Below are positions 55,073 through 64,000 of a stretch of 64,000 nucleotides of DNA, piece by piece. A program made the position numbers and the translations under genes. Every line of letters starts with the position of its first letter. The first letter of the stretch is position 1. The notes beneath the pieces are model-generated. The model had not been told where the DNA came from, did not search any database, and saw nothing but the letters and a program-made list of their open reading frames with translations. Source of the DNA: Pseudocalidococcus azoricus BACA0444 (lineage in GTDB: Bacteria > Cyanobacteriota > Cyanobacteriia > Thermosynechococcales > Thermosynechococcaceae); contig NZ_JAVMIP010000009.1 of the NCBI RefSeq assembly GCF_031729055.1, positions 1-64,000 of the forward strand, written 5' to 3'.

Positions 55073-57771
55073 GCCGTCCCAATGGTGGTGGAGACGGCGG
55101 ACATATAGGTTTTTTCCAAGACTTCTTTGCTGGAAAGGGAGGCCTGGCCTACTAAGTTACGGGCTGCTAATCCAGACCATCCAGTTTGGTGGCTGGCCCC
55201 AATCCCGGCCCCATTGTCGCCATGGAAGTATTCATAGAACAAAATTAAATCCCGCCAATGGGGATCTGTTTGAAACTTCTCGGTTTCCCCATAGACTGGT
55301 CGCCGTCCTTCGGTTTGCAGAAAAATATTGTTCAGGCGGGTCAGAATTAAGTCGGAAACATCCCAGAGGGTCAGCCAATTCCCGGAGCCGGTGGGACATT
55401 CCACCTTAAACTCATCGCCATAATAGCCATACATTTTTCGCAGAGCTTGGACAATAATGGCATTCACCGGCATCCAGACCGGGCCGCGCCAATTGGAATT
55501 TCCGCCAAACATCCCCGATGTTGATTCGGCCGGTAAGTAATCCACCCGGTAAATGTCGCGCCCTAAGACGAATTTATAGGGATGCTCGAGATGATAACGG
55601 GATAGGGATCTCAGGCCGTAATCACTCAAAAATTCTGATTCATCCAGCATTTTACTCAGGATACGCCGGAGCTTTTCAGGGCCAACCGGACAGAACAGAT
55701 GGCGGTTTTTCACTCCGAGAGCATTGGGATCGTTGATATTGGCCAAAAGTTCGGGATGGCGGGCATTAAACTCGGCGAGGCGGGCTTTGAATTTTGGTAA
55801 ACGCTCAAGAATTTCATCACTGACAACGGCCGTGGCACAGAGGGGAATCAGGCCCACCATGGACCGGACTTTTAAGCGTTGGGCCCGGCCATCGGGGAGG
55901 TGGAGAATGTCATAGAAAAAGCCGTCCTCTTCGTCCCAGAGTTCATCTTTGTTGTTTCCAACCCGATCCATCGCTCCGGCAATGTAGATGAAATGCTCAT
56001 AAAACTTGCAACAGAGGTCTTCGTAGGCGGGATTGTCGAGGGCCAACTCCACAGCCATGTTCAACATATCGAGGGAATACATGGCCATCCAACTGGTGCC
56101 ATCGGCTTGCTCTAAGCGTCCCCCCATCGGTAATGGTGCGCTGCGGTCAAAGACTCCAATGTTGTCCAGGCCAAGGAAGCCGCCTTCAAAGACATTATTG
56201 CCTGAGGTATCTTTGCGATTCACCCACCAGGTAAAGTTAAGCAGGAGTTTGTGAAACACACTTTCGAGGAAGACCTGATCGCCTTGACCGCCATTCAAAG
56301 CCTTGTCCAACATATAGATTTGATAGGTGGAAATGGCGTGAACCGGCGGGTTAACATCCCCAAAATTCCATTCGTAGGCGGGGAGTTGACCATTGGGATG
56401 AAGATGGAGTTCATCGACCATCAGGCATAGTTGTTCTTTGGTAAATTCCATATCCACCAGGGACAAGGCGGCACAGTGAAAGGCCAGATCCCAGGCGGCA
56501 AACCAAGGATATTCCCATTTGTCGGGCATGGAGATAATGGCAGAACTCTGGAGATGAAACCAATCTTTGTTGCGGGTGGGGAAGCGTTCCGGGCAATCAG
56601 GGGGGAGAATTTCATCTTCAAGCCATTCTTTAACTGGGAAGTTGTAATACTGTTTTGTCCACATCATCCCGGCAATAGCCTGGCGGGCAATATTTTTAGC
56701 ATCAGGACTGAGGGTATCGGGAATCACTTTACCGAAAAATTCATCGGCTTCTTGACGGCGGGCCTGGAATGTTTCTGTAAAGGTGGGGCCAAAGTCCGAG
56801 TTAGGAGTTGGGCCGAGGCGAACTTGAATGATTTGACTGCCCCCGGCCGGAATTTCGAGAAAATAATCAGCCGCAGCTTTTGTCCCGACTCGGCCGGGAT
56901 TCACAGCATCGGTTTGACCATGGACTAAATAGTTATTAATCCCATCTTTGACGTAGGGTTGCGGATTCTCCAGGCCAAACACCCGTTCCAGATTCGTTTC
57001 ATTCTCGGTAAACAACAGAGGTGGGGCCCGATGACAGGATAAATAGCGAGTTCCCAATTCAGGATGTTGGGCGGCAATGATTCCAGCACTGGTTTGGCAT
57101 AATTGGGGTTTTGTAACGGGGTGTTTAAACCAACTCCAAGTATTACGGAACCAAATAGAAGGCAACACATGGAGGCTTGCGGCTTGATCTCCCCGATTAA
57201 AGACTTCAATTTGAATTAACCAATCTTCAGGAGATTCCTTGGCATACTCCACAAAGACATCAAAATAGTGATCTTCGTCAAAGACACCCGTATCAATAAG
57301 TTCATATTCTTGGTCGTAGTAGCCGCGCCGGGCATTGGTCTGCACTAAGTCATCATAAGGAAACTCAGCCTGGGGATATTTGTAGAGATATTTCATGTAG
57401 GAATGAGTTGGCGTACTATCTAGGTAAAAATAGTATTCCTTAACATCTTCACCGTGATTCCCTTCACTATTGGTTAGACCAAAAAGTCGTTCTTTAATAA
57501 TGGGATCAACGCCATTCCAAAGGGCCAGGCCAAAACAGAGTTGCTGTTGATCATCACAAATCCCCGCTAGGCCATCTTCTCCCCAGCGATAGGCCCGTGA
57601 ACGTGCTTGATCGTGGGAAAAATAATCCCAAGCATTGCCATCGGTAGAGTAATCTTCTCGGACAGTCCCCCACTGTCGCTCACTCAGATAAGGACCCCAT
57701 TTTCGCCAAGGATGTGTACCGGCTTTAGCTTGATTGAGTCGTTGAATTTCAGGAATATTTTGGGTTGACAT
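55069..57771 (-). CDS. GH63-like glucosidase
   Basis: A 900-residue cytoplasmic protein with a (alpha/alpha)6 glycoside hydrolase domain in the C-terminal two thirds. Characteristic segments are KWEYPWFAAWDLAFHCAALS, EWNFGDVNPPVHA, DGTSWMAMYSLDML and NSNWRGPVWMPVNA. Such proteins are annotated as mannosylglycerate or glucosylglycerate hydrolase-like or glucosidases; the exact glycan is not known. No neighbour gives a hint. Confidence 0.75.
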   Translation of the reverse strand: MSTQNIPEIQRLNQAKAGTHPWRKWGPYLSERQWGTVREDYSTDGNAWDYFSHDQARSRAYRWGEDGLAGICDDQQQLCFGLALWNGVDPIIKERLFGLTNSEGNHGEDVKEYYFYLDSTPTHSYMKYLYKYPQAEFPYDDLVQTNARRGYYDQEYELIDTGVFDEDHYFDVFVEYAKESPEDWLIQIEVFNRGDQAASLHVLPSIWFRNTWSWFKHPVTKPQLCQTSAGIIAAQHPELGTRYLSCHRAPPLLFTENETNLERVFGLENPQPYVKDGINNYLVHGQTDAVNPGRVGTKAAADYFLEIPAGGSQIIQVRLGPTPNSDFGPTFTETFQARRQEADEFFGKVIPDTLSPDAKNIARQAIAGMMWTKQYYNFPVKEWLEDEILPPDCPERFPTRNKDWFHLQSSAIISMPDKWEYPWFAAWDLAFHCAALSLVDMEFTKEQLCLMVDELHLHPNGQLPAYEWNFGDVNPPVHAISTYQIYMLDKALNGGQGDQVFLESVFHKLLLNFTWWVNRKDTSGNNVFEGGFLGLDNIGVFDRSAPLPMGGRLEQADGTSWMAMYSLDMLNMAVELALDNPAYEDLCCKFYEHFIYIAGAMDRVGNNKDELWDEEDGFFYDILHLPDGRAQRLKVRSMVGLIPLCATAVVSDEILERLPKFKARLAEFNARHPELLANINDPNALGVKNRHLFCPVGPEKLRRILSKMLDESEFLSDYGLRSLSRYHLEHPYKFVLGRDIYRVDYLPAESTSGMFGGNSNWRGPVWMPVNAIIVQALRKMYGYYGDEFKVECPTGSGNWLTLWDVSDLILTRLNNIFLQTEGRRPVYGETEKFQTDPHWRDLILFYEYFHGDNGAGIGASHQTGWSGLAARNLVGQASLSSKEVLEKTYMSAVSTTIGTA

Positions 57772-58105
57772 CGTGAAGTCCTTAGGTAGGGGTAGTTCTG
57801 TATCGGATTTGACAGGGGTAACAACTAATCAAGGATTTTAGGCGTATTTAGCTTAAACGTACCAAAGTAAGTCCTAGGCCTGGTTAATCTTCAAAAATTC
57901 TTTATAGTTACCCATCTCTAGCCTTCCCTATTCCAAACATTGACGAGTCAAGATAGTTTATTCCTAGAACTGATTATTTTAAGCATAAGCATTTGATCTA
58001 CTTGGCAAAACTAGTTATGGTGGAGTCTGCGATGATTTAAGACTGATAAATCAAATAATCTCACTGATATAAACTGATAGTATGGATGAATAAATTTCAT
58101 GGTTT
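57772..58105. other. intergenic, no feature seen
   Basis: About 330 bp, AT-rich, between the glucosidase and the nucleotidyltransferase, both on the minus strand. No gene, RNA or repeat recognised. Confidence 0.4.
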
Positions 58106-59308
58106 TTATCGACAAATCTTGAAGAAAACTATCAATATTGTGTTAAATAGTTTATTAATTCTATGTATGAGCTTTTTCCAACAGAATTCTGATCGAAAAT
58201 ACGTCCATAGAAAAGATAATAGGTTTTTCTTTGGTTTTGATAATTGACCTGGGTATGAATTAAAACTCTGATACATAAGCTGTAAGCTCATGAACTCCGC
58301 CAAGATAGAGTTAAGAGGATTTTTAGAGAAAACATCCACAGAGGAATTAGTTCTTATATAATGTGCGAACTTCTCCTTTTTAGTAGCAGAGTGATGATTG
58401 ATATCAATAAATATATTTCTGGGAACTGACAGTTCTAGATTGTCATTAAGATAATTTAATGTGGTCAACAAAGGAAGATTAAGTGAAAATAAATTAGTTC
58501 GTTTTACTAATTCCAACCAGTTAAAAAAATCTTGCTTATTATAAATTGTTAATGCATCAGCAATCCAACGAATAGGAGGCTCCGGAGACCAGCAAGAACC
58601 GTGAACACAGACATGAAGAAAACGGTCAATTGGTTTAAGTATTCTTGTTTTTAAACCCATAAATTTTACTAGCTGACTGTCATCCCAAAAAACTTTCTGA
58701 TCACAAAGGGTAAAACTATTTTGAAAAACTCGCCAATGTAAATCTAGGCTCCACCCATCTTGATCTCTTAATCCAGAAGCATGTCGTAAAGATATATGTT
58801 CATGGGCTTTGTCAGAATTATAATGGGTAGACTTCCAACCATTTTGCATTAAAATCATCATAGCTTTTTCAGTCAATTCAGGAGGAACTAAAACATCCAT
58901 ATCTGCCATAGGCCGTACCCCCCAATCTTGATAATCGGCAATGCATAAACTCATCCCCTTTAGTAAAACAGTTGGAATATTTGCTTCTTGAAACTTCTCT
59001 AAAACTTTTCTTAGCCTTTGAACACGAAGCTGATTCATTGACCAAGTATGTCGATAGATACCTTTAAGCTTTTCTATTGTTGGGTGTTCGACACCAAGTT
59101 GAGATAAATTTCGGTATAGTAGCGGCAGTAGCCGATTAGAGCCAGCATCAAGATTTTCAAAGTCCACTTGCTGTATCCAGGCCTGCCACGCGTGAATTGC
59201 CCTTTCTCCAGGCCAAAGGGATGCCCGCAATAATAAAATTTGTTCAGGAGTTGCTTGGTAGTTTCCACCGCTTAATAGCCGGTTCGCCTGTGTAATAGAC
59301 ATAGACAA
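58106..59308 (-). CDS. nucleotidyltransferase family protein (PF14907-type)
   Basis: A 400-residue protein of the uncharacterised nucleotidyltransferase family. The key segment is LLKGMSLCIADYQDWGVRPMADMDVLVP with D136-x-D138 as metal ligands, then SLDLHWRVF. Members are found in peptide (lasso and other RiPP) and polysaccharide clusters. It is the last gene of a minus-strand group with the ABC protein and GT2. Role in the pathway unknown. Confidence 0.65.
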   Translation of the reverse strand: MSMSITQANRLLSGGNYQATPEQILLLRASLWPGERAIHAWQAWIQQVDFENLDAGSNRLLPLLYRNLSQLGVEHPTIEKLKGIYRHTWSMNQLRVQRLRKVLEKFQEANIPTVLLKGMSLCIADYQDWGVRPMADMDVLVPPELTEKAMMILMQNGWKSTHYNSDKAHEHISLRHASGLRDQDGWSLDLHWRVFQNSFTLCDQKVFWDDSQLVKFMGLKTRILKPIDRFLHVCVHGSCWSPEPPIRWIADALTIYNKQDFFNWLELVKRTNLFSLNLPLLTTLNYLNDNLELSVPRNIFIDINHHSATKKEKFAHYIRTNSSVDVFSKNPLNSILAEFMSLQLMYQSFNSYPGQLSKPKKNLLSFLWTYFRSEFCWKKLIHRINKLFNTILIVFFKICR

Positions 59309-59333
59309 AGATAACCCAAAAACGAATCAACAA

Positions 59334-61007
59334 TTAAATAAGAGGAGAAACTAGTCTTAACCTACCATTATTCATTTCTAAGACTTGATCTGCCTGTTCA
59401 GTTAGCTTTAAGTTGTGGCTGACAATTAAAATTCCAGGCCTGGATGATATTTTTTTCAAATTAGCCATCAATTCCGCAATTGCCTCTTGATCCAAATGAT
59501 TAGTTGGTTCATCCAGAATTAACATCTTAGGATGACGCAATAAACTACGAGCCAATGCCAGTCGCTGCCGTTGGCCACCAGATAAGAGAGTACCATCTTC
59601 ACCAATGTTTGTCTGAAGTCCTTGTGGCAATTGTTGAATGAAATAATCTGCCATAGCAATTTCAAGAACATGGTTGACTTCGGATTCAGGATGATTATCC
59701 AGGCCATAGGTCAAATTTTCCCAAACCGTACCAGGAAAGAAGAAATTTTCTTGCCGTACAACCCCAATTTGTTGACGAAAAGAAGCCATATCAATATCCG
59801 CATATGATGACTCATCAGCTATAATCTCTCCAGAATCGGGTCGGTAAAACCCTAAGATCAAATCAATGAGAGTACTTTTACCACAACCATTTGGACCGAG
59901 AATGACAATAACTTGGCCTGGCCATAGGGTTAAGCTTAAGTCCGACAAGAGTGGAGTCTCACCATGAGAGAAGGTAATATGGGCTAAAGATAGTTTACCT
60001 TGCCAATCAATTTGTACCTGACCATTGTAGGACTGAAAAATTGGATGGTGGAAAAAGCGATAAATATTATCTAAAGATGCTTGTCCCGAAATAAAAACTG
60101 GAATTGTTCCCAATATTGATTGTAAGGCAGTTTGCAACAGATTTGTAGCGATATAAAATCCAATCAACTCACCCAAGCTAATTGTATTACCAATCACAGC
60201 CCAACCACCACCTATTAAAAGTATTAACTTAGCAATGGTTAGTAAATTACTTTGAGTTAAAGTATAAGCACTATTTAACCAGGCCACTTGAATGGATTTA
60301 TGGTATAAATTTTTGATTGATTCGTTCTGACGAGACCGTTCCCAATTTTGAGCAGATTGAATATGAATGAGATCTAAACCGCGAATAGTAAATAAAATTC
60401 CCTTACTAAACTGTTCAAATGCTCTCAAAAATAATGGTGTGGTATATTTTAACTTTCTTCTTGCATAGTAATTATAAATAAATGCCAGTGGTGAAATTAG
60501 GGCCATTAAGGCTAAAAGCAATGGGTTCCAATACCAAAGCAAGATAACTAAGCTAATAGTTGTAACAACGGATGGCAGCACCACTGTGAGAGAGTTATTA
60601 CTCATAATGTCCAGGCGTTCGGTATCTTGAACAATAGTCGTATGCCAGTGAACATAATCTGCTTGACGATATATTCCTCTGGGAATAATGAATAATCTTT
60701 CTAGGAGTTGCACGCGCATTTTTAGAATTGCTGTTTTGGTAACAATCAATGTTAAATAACGATTTGTGAGAGCGATAGTAGCACTTAAAAGACTAAAAAG
60801 AAGCATCCCTAAGCCAACTTGAAAAAGAGAGACTAAGCTTCGACTTGGAATGGCCCAATCAAATGCGGCGCGAGCCAAATACATACTCGGCAAAACCATA
60901 AGTGATTGCAAGAAAGAGAGAAAGATACTCCAGGAAAGTTTGCCATATCGCCGCTCGTAAAATGATAAATAAAATTGCCACAACTTTAGAGAATGTCTTG
61001 TCTTCAC
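59334..61007 (-). CDS. ABC exporter, fused membrane and ATPase domains
   Basis: A 557-residue half-transporter. The membrane domain (about residues 20-310) has six helices; the ATPase has Walker A GPNGCGKST, Q-loop, signature LSGGQRQRLALAR, Walker B MLILDEPTNHLD and the H-loop histidine in IVSHN. No N-terminal peptidase C39 domain, so it would not cleave a leader. It probably exports a lipid-linked glycan, peptide or small product. 3 bp after the GT2 gene. Confidence 0.88.
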   Translation of the reverse strand: MKTRHSLKLWQFYLSFYERRYGKLSWSIFLSFLQSLMVLPSMYLARAAFDWAIPSRSLVSLFQVGLGMLLFSLLSATIALTNRYLTLIVTKTAILKMRVQLLERLFIIPRGIYRQADYVHWHTTIVQDTERLDIMSNNSLTVVLPSVVTTISLVILLWYWNPLLLALMALISPLAFIYNYYARRKLKYTTPLFLRAFEQFSKGILFTIRGLDLIHIQSAQNWERSRQNESIKNLYHKSIQVAWLNSAYTLTQSNLLTIAKLILLIGGGWAVIGNTISLGELIGFYIATNLLQTALQSILGTIPVFISGQASLDNIYRFFHHPIFQSYNGQVQIDWQGKLSLAHITFSHGETPLLSDLSLTLWPGQVIVILGPNGCGKSTLIDLILGFYRPDSGEIIADESSYADIDMASFRQQIGVVRQENFFFPGTVWENLTYGLDNHPESEVNHVLEIAMADYFIQQLPQGLQTNIGEDGTLLSGGQRQRLALARSLLRHPKMLILDEPTNHLDQEAIAELMANLKKISSRPGILIVSHNLKLTEQADQVLEMNNGRLRLVSPLI

Positions 61008-61010
61008 AGT

Positions 61011-61721
61011 TTAAGATTGACTCCTTCTACGGTCTAAAGAAGATTTTATAATCCGCACATAGTCTTGCCAATAACGCTTCGATTTTTGAGATGAATTATC
61101 ATTGTGAACACGCCTTAAGAGCACGACATCGGGTGGAAAAAAGCTGATTAGATTCAATTCAATAGCTCTTAAATACCAATCAAGAAATTGTCCAACTTCA
61201 CAAGTTTCTGAGAATTTGCCAACCTGGTTAAAGGTTTCTCGTCTTAATAACATCGCTCCAGCGGCGTAGGCGGGCATAATCTTGTGAGGATAGTTCCAGC
61301 GTTGCGCTTCTTGGGTAGACAGTTCAGGGCTGATGAAATGCTCAACTTGTCCAAAGACAATATCTATATCTGGATTTTGCTTGAATGCATTTATCTGGAT
61401 GGTTAATTTATTAGCTGCCCAAAGATCATCAGCATCCAGGAAAGTGAGAAATTCACCCTGAGAGATTTCAACACCATAATTACGAGCTACTCCAACCCCT
61501 CGATTTTCTTGATATTTGTAGTAGATATTCTGATAATTCTGTATCAACTCCTGTACAACTGTGGATGTGTGATCATTAGAACCGTCATCAATCACGACGA
61601 TTTCCAAAAAATGTTTCATCTGAGACAGCACGCTAGTAATAGCAGCTTTGATATATTTTTCACCATTAAAAACAGGTATGATCACACTGATCAAACTATC
61701 ATCCTTAATTATATTTGTCAT
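61011..61721 (-). CDS. family 2 glycosyltransferase
   Basis: A 236-residue GT2 enzyme with VIIPVFNGEKYIKAAITSVLSQ, VVIDDGSNDHT and the metal-binding LDADDLW motif. The donor and acceptor are unknown. First gene of the minus-strand group with the ABC exporter. Divergent from the radical SAM gene with a 70-bp gap. Confidence 0.85.
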   Translation of the reverse strand: MTNIIKDDSLISVIIPVFNGEKYIKAAITSVLSQMKHFLEIVVIDDGSNDHTSTVVQELIQNYQNIYYKYQENRGVGVARNYGVEISQGEFLTFLDADDLWAANKLTIQINAFKQNPDIDIVFGQVEHFISPELSTQEAQRWNYPHKIMPAYAAGAMLLRRETFNQVGKFSETCEVGQFLDWYLRAIELNLISFFPPDVVLLRRVHNDNSSQKSKRYWQDYVRIIKSSLDRRRSQS

Positions 61722-61791
61722 GCTAAATAAATTTACATCGGACTATGTAGTATTATGCATCAGTATAAGTAGCTTTAGTCAGTTAAAATCT

Positions 61792-62592
61792 ATGAAAATA
61801 GTTAGAAATCTTGAACTTCATATCATTCATAGCTGTAATCTACACTGTGAAAGTTGTGCACATTACTCTAATCAATATCATCAAGGACTAGTAACTCTGG
61901 GGGAAGCAGCGCAATGGTTTGAGCAATGGCAAGGACGAGTTCAGCCAATTTCCTTTTCTTTACTTGGGGGTGAGCCGACTCTTCATCCTCAGTTAGCAGA
62001 ATTTGTACCGCTTGTTAAGAAATATTTTCCGCACAGTAAGTTGCGTTTAGTGACCAATGGTTTTTTCCTTGAACGGCATCCTGATCTCCCTCGATTTCTT
62101 AGGTCTTACCCTAGGGCTGAACTTCATATTTCAATTCATCACGACAGCCCAGAATATGTAAGCCATCTACAACCCCAATTAGATTTAGTTTTTCAATGGC
62201 AACAAGAGTATGAAATCAGTATAAAGATTTTAAACTCTCAAAAATATTGGACACGGCGATATTATGGCGTTGGTTCACAGATGGAGCCTTTTGCAGATAA
62301 TCAACCCCGACAAAGTTGGGAAAATTGCCCTGCGAAGCATTGTTTGCAGTTATTTCAAGGGCAACTTTGGAAATGTCCTCCCCTAGCATACTTACAACTT
62401 CAAGCAAAAAAATACTCTCTTTCTGAATACTGGCAACCCTATTTAAACTACACACCACTATCATCAAATTGCACCGAGCCAGAGCTACACGAGTTTTTAG
62501 GGCGTGAAGATGAAAGCTACTGTGCGATGTGTCCATCAGAACCGCAGATCTTCTCATTGCCAAATCCTATTGAAAATATTTCTGTTAAATAA
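61792..62592 (+). CDS. radical SAM protein
   Basis: A 266-residue radical SAM enzyme. CNLHCESC (C15, C19, C22) is the Cx3Cx2C cluster motif, with LGGEPTLHP as the conserved GGE. Further cysteines (CPAKHC, WKCPP, YCAMCP) may bind a second iron-sulfur cluster, as in SPASM-type proteins. Similar proteins sit in glycan clusters. ATG 61792 is the start; the frame runs open further upstream into the GT2 gene's antisense. It is the only plus-strand gene of this cluster. Confidence 0.78.
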   Translation: MKIVRNLELHIIHSCNLHCESCAHYSNQYHQGLVTLGEAAQWFEQWQGRVQPISFSLLGGEPTLHPQLAEFVPLVKKYFPHSKLRLVTNGFFLERHPDLPRFLRSYPRAELHISIHHDSPEYVSHLQPQLDLVFQWQQEYEISIKILNSQKYWTRRYYGVGSQMEPFADNQPRQSWENCPAKHCLQLFQGQLWKCPPLAYLQLQAKKYSLSEYWQPYLNYTPLSSNCTEPELHEFLGREDESYCAMCPSEPQIFSLPNPIENISVK

Positions 62593-62613
62593 ACATGATC
62601 ATTGGCTTTCGGA

Positions 62614-63486
62614 CTAGGATTGCTGAGAACGAAAATTCAGACTTGTTACGCCATTGTCAACTGTTAAAACTGCACCGGTAGTAAAGCGACTAAAATAATC
62701 AGAAGCAAGATAAACTACAGCTCTACCAATATACTTCGGGGGAATAGAGGTTTTTTGTAATTGACCATACTGCCAGTAACGAGGGTAACCTTGCTCATCT
62801 TCCTTCACGAACCCCGGGGCGATGCCATTAACACGAATCCCAAATTTACTCAAGTCAATGGCCATTTCTTTGATAACCATGCCTAATGCTGCCTTCGAGG
62901 AGGAGTAGCTTGGATCGTTATGGATCAGCCATTGGTGGATTGACGTTATGAATATAATTGATCCCTTTGTTGAGGTTTTAATCATGTTATTAGCCACTAA
63001 CTGAGTTAAGTAGAGAGGGCTGAATACATTAGTATCATAAACCATCTTCCAATCCGATAGATAAAAGTCATCGATCCGCGATTTTCTAACAGCAATCCCA
63101 ATATTATTTACTAAGGTATCAATGGTGATATTTTCCTGACTTAAATACTCAATAATCTGGTCAATATCCTGCTGATTGGTAATATCAGCTTGAAAGCCCT
63201 TAGACTGCACAGCGTAAGTACTTAATTCGAGTTCCAGTTTTTTACATTTATCTAGGTCTAAGTCTAAAAAATAGATATTTGCCCCCTGCTTGGCCATCTC
63301 TAGGGCAATGCTGCGTCCAATATTTTGCCCAGCACCAGTAATAAATACATTTTTGCCATATAAAAGCTGATTATCCATCACCAATTTTGGTTCAGCAGTT
63401 AGGATAATAAATACTGGATTGTACTTACCCCTTAATACATTAATAAGCAACTTGAGGCGATACAAGATATTCATTAACTTACCCAA
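62614..63486 (-). CDS. short-chain dehydrogenase/reductase
   Basis: A 290-residue SDR. The NAD(P) motif TGAGQNIG, the NNIG segment, the catalytic serine in ITSIH and YSSSK (Tyr and Lys) are present, so it should be active. A hydrophobic or basic N-terminal extension of about 40 residues precedes the core; a shorter start is possible. It starts 8 bp after the glycosyltransferase and is convergent with the radical SAM gene. Confidence 0.82.
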   Translation of the reverse strand: MGKLMNILYRLKLLINVLRGKYNPVFIILTAEPKLVMDNQLLYGKNVFITGAGQNIGRSIALEMAKQGANIYFLDLDLDKCKKLELELSTYAVQSKGFQADITNQQDIDQIIEYLSQENITIDTLVNNIGIAVRKSRIDDFYLSDWKMVYDTNVFSPLYLTQLVANNMIKTSTKGSIIFITSIHQWLIHNDPSYSSSKAALGMVIKEMAIDLSKFGIRVNGIAPGFVKEDEQGYPRYWQYGQLQKTSIPPKYIGRAVVYLASDYFSRFTTGAVLTVDNGVTSLNFRSQQS

Positions 63487-63494
63487 ATAAAAGT

Positions 63495-64000
63495 CTAAAA
63501 AATGTTTAACCTTTCAGGCCAGGCCCCGAGATAGTCCATCAATGAGCTATGGTTATTATCCATAATCTGAGAATTTTTCTGCTTCATTCGTTGGAGATGT
63601 CGATGAAACGCTTCTAATCGCCCCTTCTGTAATATTTTTATAGATTTAGTTATGTTTTTATCGTGGCGGCGGTAATATAAAACTACCTGAGCAAGGCGAT
63701 GTTTAATAATTCCTAACTCCCAAGCCCGAATAAACCAATCCATATCCTGACCACTATATAAACTTTCATCAAAAGTACCCACTTTCTGAAAAAGAGATTT
63801 TCGATAGAGACAACAACCTAGCTGCATCAGAAATACCGGTTGAGAATCGGGTAAAAACACACCAAGCTCTGAATTTAAGACATAAGGTTGCATTAGGCCT
63901 TGAACTATATCAACCAATGGCCTGATTTGTAGATATTCAACAAATTTTCCCAATATGTTATCCAACCAAAAATCATCAGAGTCTAAAAATGTTACGAACT
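63495..64000 (-). CDS. family 2 glycosyltransferase, 5' end outside window
   Basis: The frame is open to the window edge. Near the edge it reads FVTFLDSDDFWLDN, the metal-binding DxD region of GT2 enzymes, followed by about 160 residues of the acceptor half with FDESLYSGQDMDWFIRAWELG. The N-terminal third is missing here. It is likely the first or an early gene of the group with the SDR. Confidence 0.75.
   Translation of the reverse strand, partial: FVTFLDSDDFWLDNILGKFVEYLQIRPLVDIVQGLMQPYVLNSELGVFLPDSQPVFLMQLGCCLYRKSLFQKVGTFDESLYSGQDMDWFIRAWELGIIKHRLAQVVLYYRRHDKNITKSIKILQKGRLEAFHRHLQRMKQKNSQIMDNNHSSLMDYLGAWPERLNIF

Noticed and set aside
1-64000. CRISPR array or rRNA operon
   Set aside because: No regularly spaced repeats and no rRNA motifs were seen in any intergenic stretch.

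Overview
The window comes from a unicellular cyanobacterium. It carries form IB RuBisCO in the order rbcL-rbcX-rbcS, the carboxysome shell gene ccmO, cytochrome b6f subunits petG and petM, NDH-1 subunits ndhM and ndhS, phylloquinone genes (menF, menA), heme oxygenase, a cyanobacterial Hfq and the C-terminal half of split DnaE with its intein piece. RbcL and the split-intein sequence look closest, from memory, to the Thermosynechococcus / Synechococcus PCC 6312 group; this placement is inference. The octamer CAGGCCTG recurs through most of the window, while the usual cyanobacterial HIP1 octamer GCGATCGC was seen only three times, all inside one accessory island.

Layout. 0-1.6 kb: partial hypothetical gene, DUF433 gene and an MntA/HepT toxin-antitoxin pair whose HepT has an in-frame stop. 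1.7-4.4 kb: menF and menA, divergent. 4.4-10.6 kb: an accessory island that reads as the relic of a chromosomal integron. It has a broken integron-type integrase at its right end, an attI-like core site, three attC-like imperfect palindromes of 86-87 nt in one orientation, and cargo genes (class D beta-lactamase, dual-specificity phosphatase, Ada-like repair protein, frameshifted EamA transporter, HEPN-like protein). The same two short repeat families bracket it, and a copy of each interrupts the integrase. 10.7-28.7 kb: mostly housekeeping and cyanobacterial core genes, plus HicBA, a CHAT protein, a CHASE2 kinase and a bulb-type lectin. 28.8-29.2 kb: one-piece tmRNA. 29.3-36 kb: FAD oxidoreductase, a membrane-anchored nuclease-like protein and the rbc operon. 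36-53.9 kb: hisS, topA, a large PAS/GAF/GGDEF/EAL protein, murC-murB, hfq, cbiB, psiE, a Psb32-like gene, comB and petM. 54-57.8 kb: a secreted-protein gene with an internal TGA, a MITE between divergent genes, an NTPase and a GH63-like glucosidase. 58.1-64 kb: an AT-richer cluster (nucleotidyltransferase, ABC exporter, two GT2 enzymes, radical SAM, SDR) that runs off the window edge and probably makes and exports a modified glycan or peptide.

The main new observation is the decayed integron. The beta-lactamase is followed directly by an attC-like site, the integrase and attI-like site sit where an integron platform should be, and the DNA carries a HIP1 signature foreign to the rest of the window. 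Secondary observations are a family of about 105-bp MITE-like repeats with TATAGCGTTAC ends, a possible three-way-junction RNA upstream of petG, several broken genes (hepT, EamA, intI, the secreted protein), and the uncharacterised 58-64 kb cluster.
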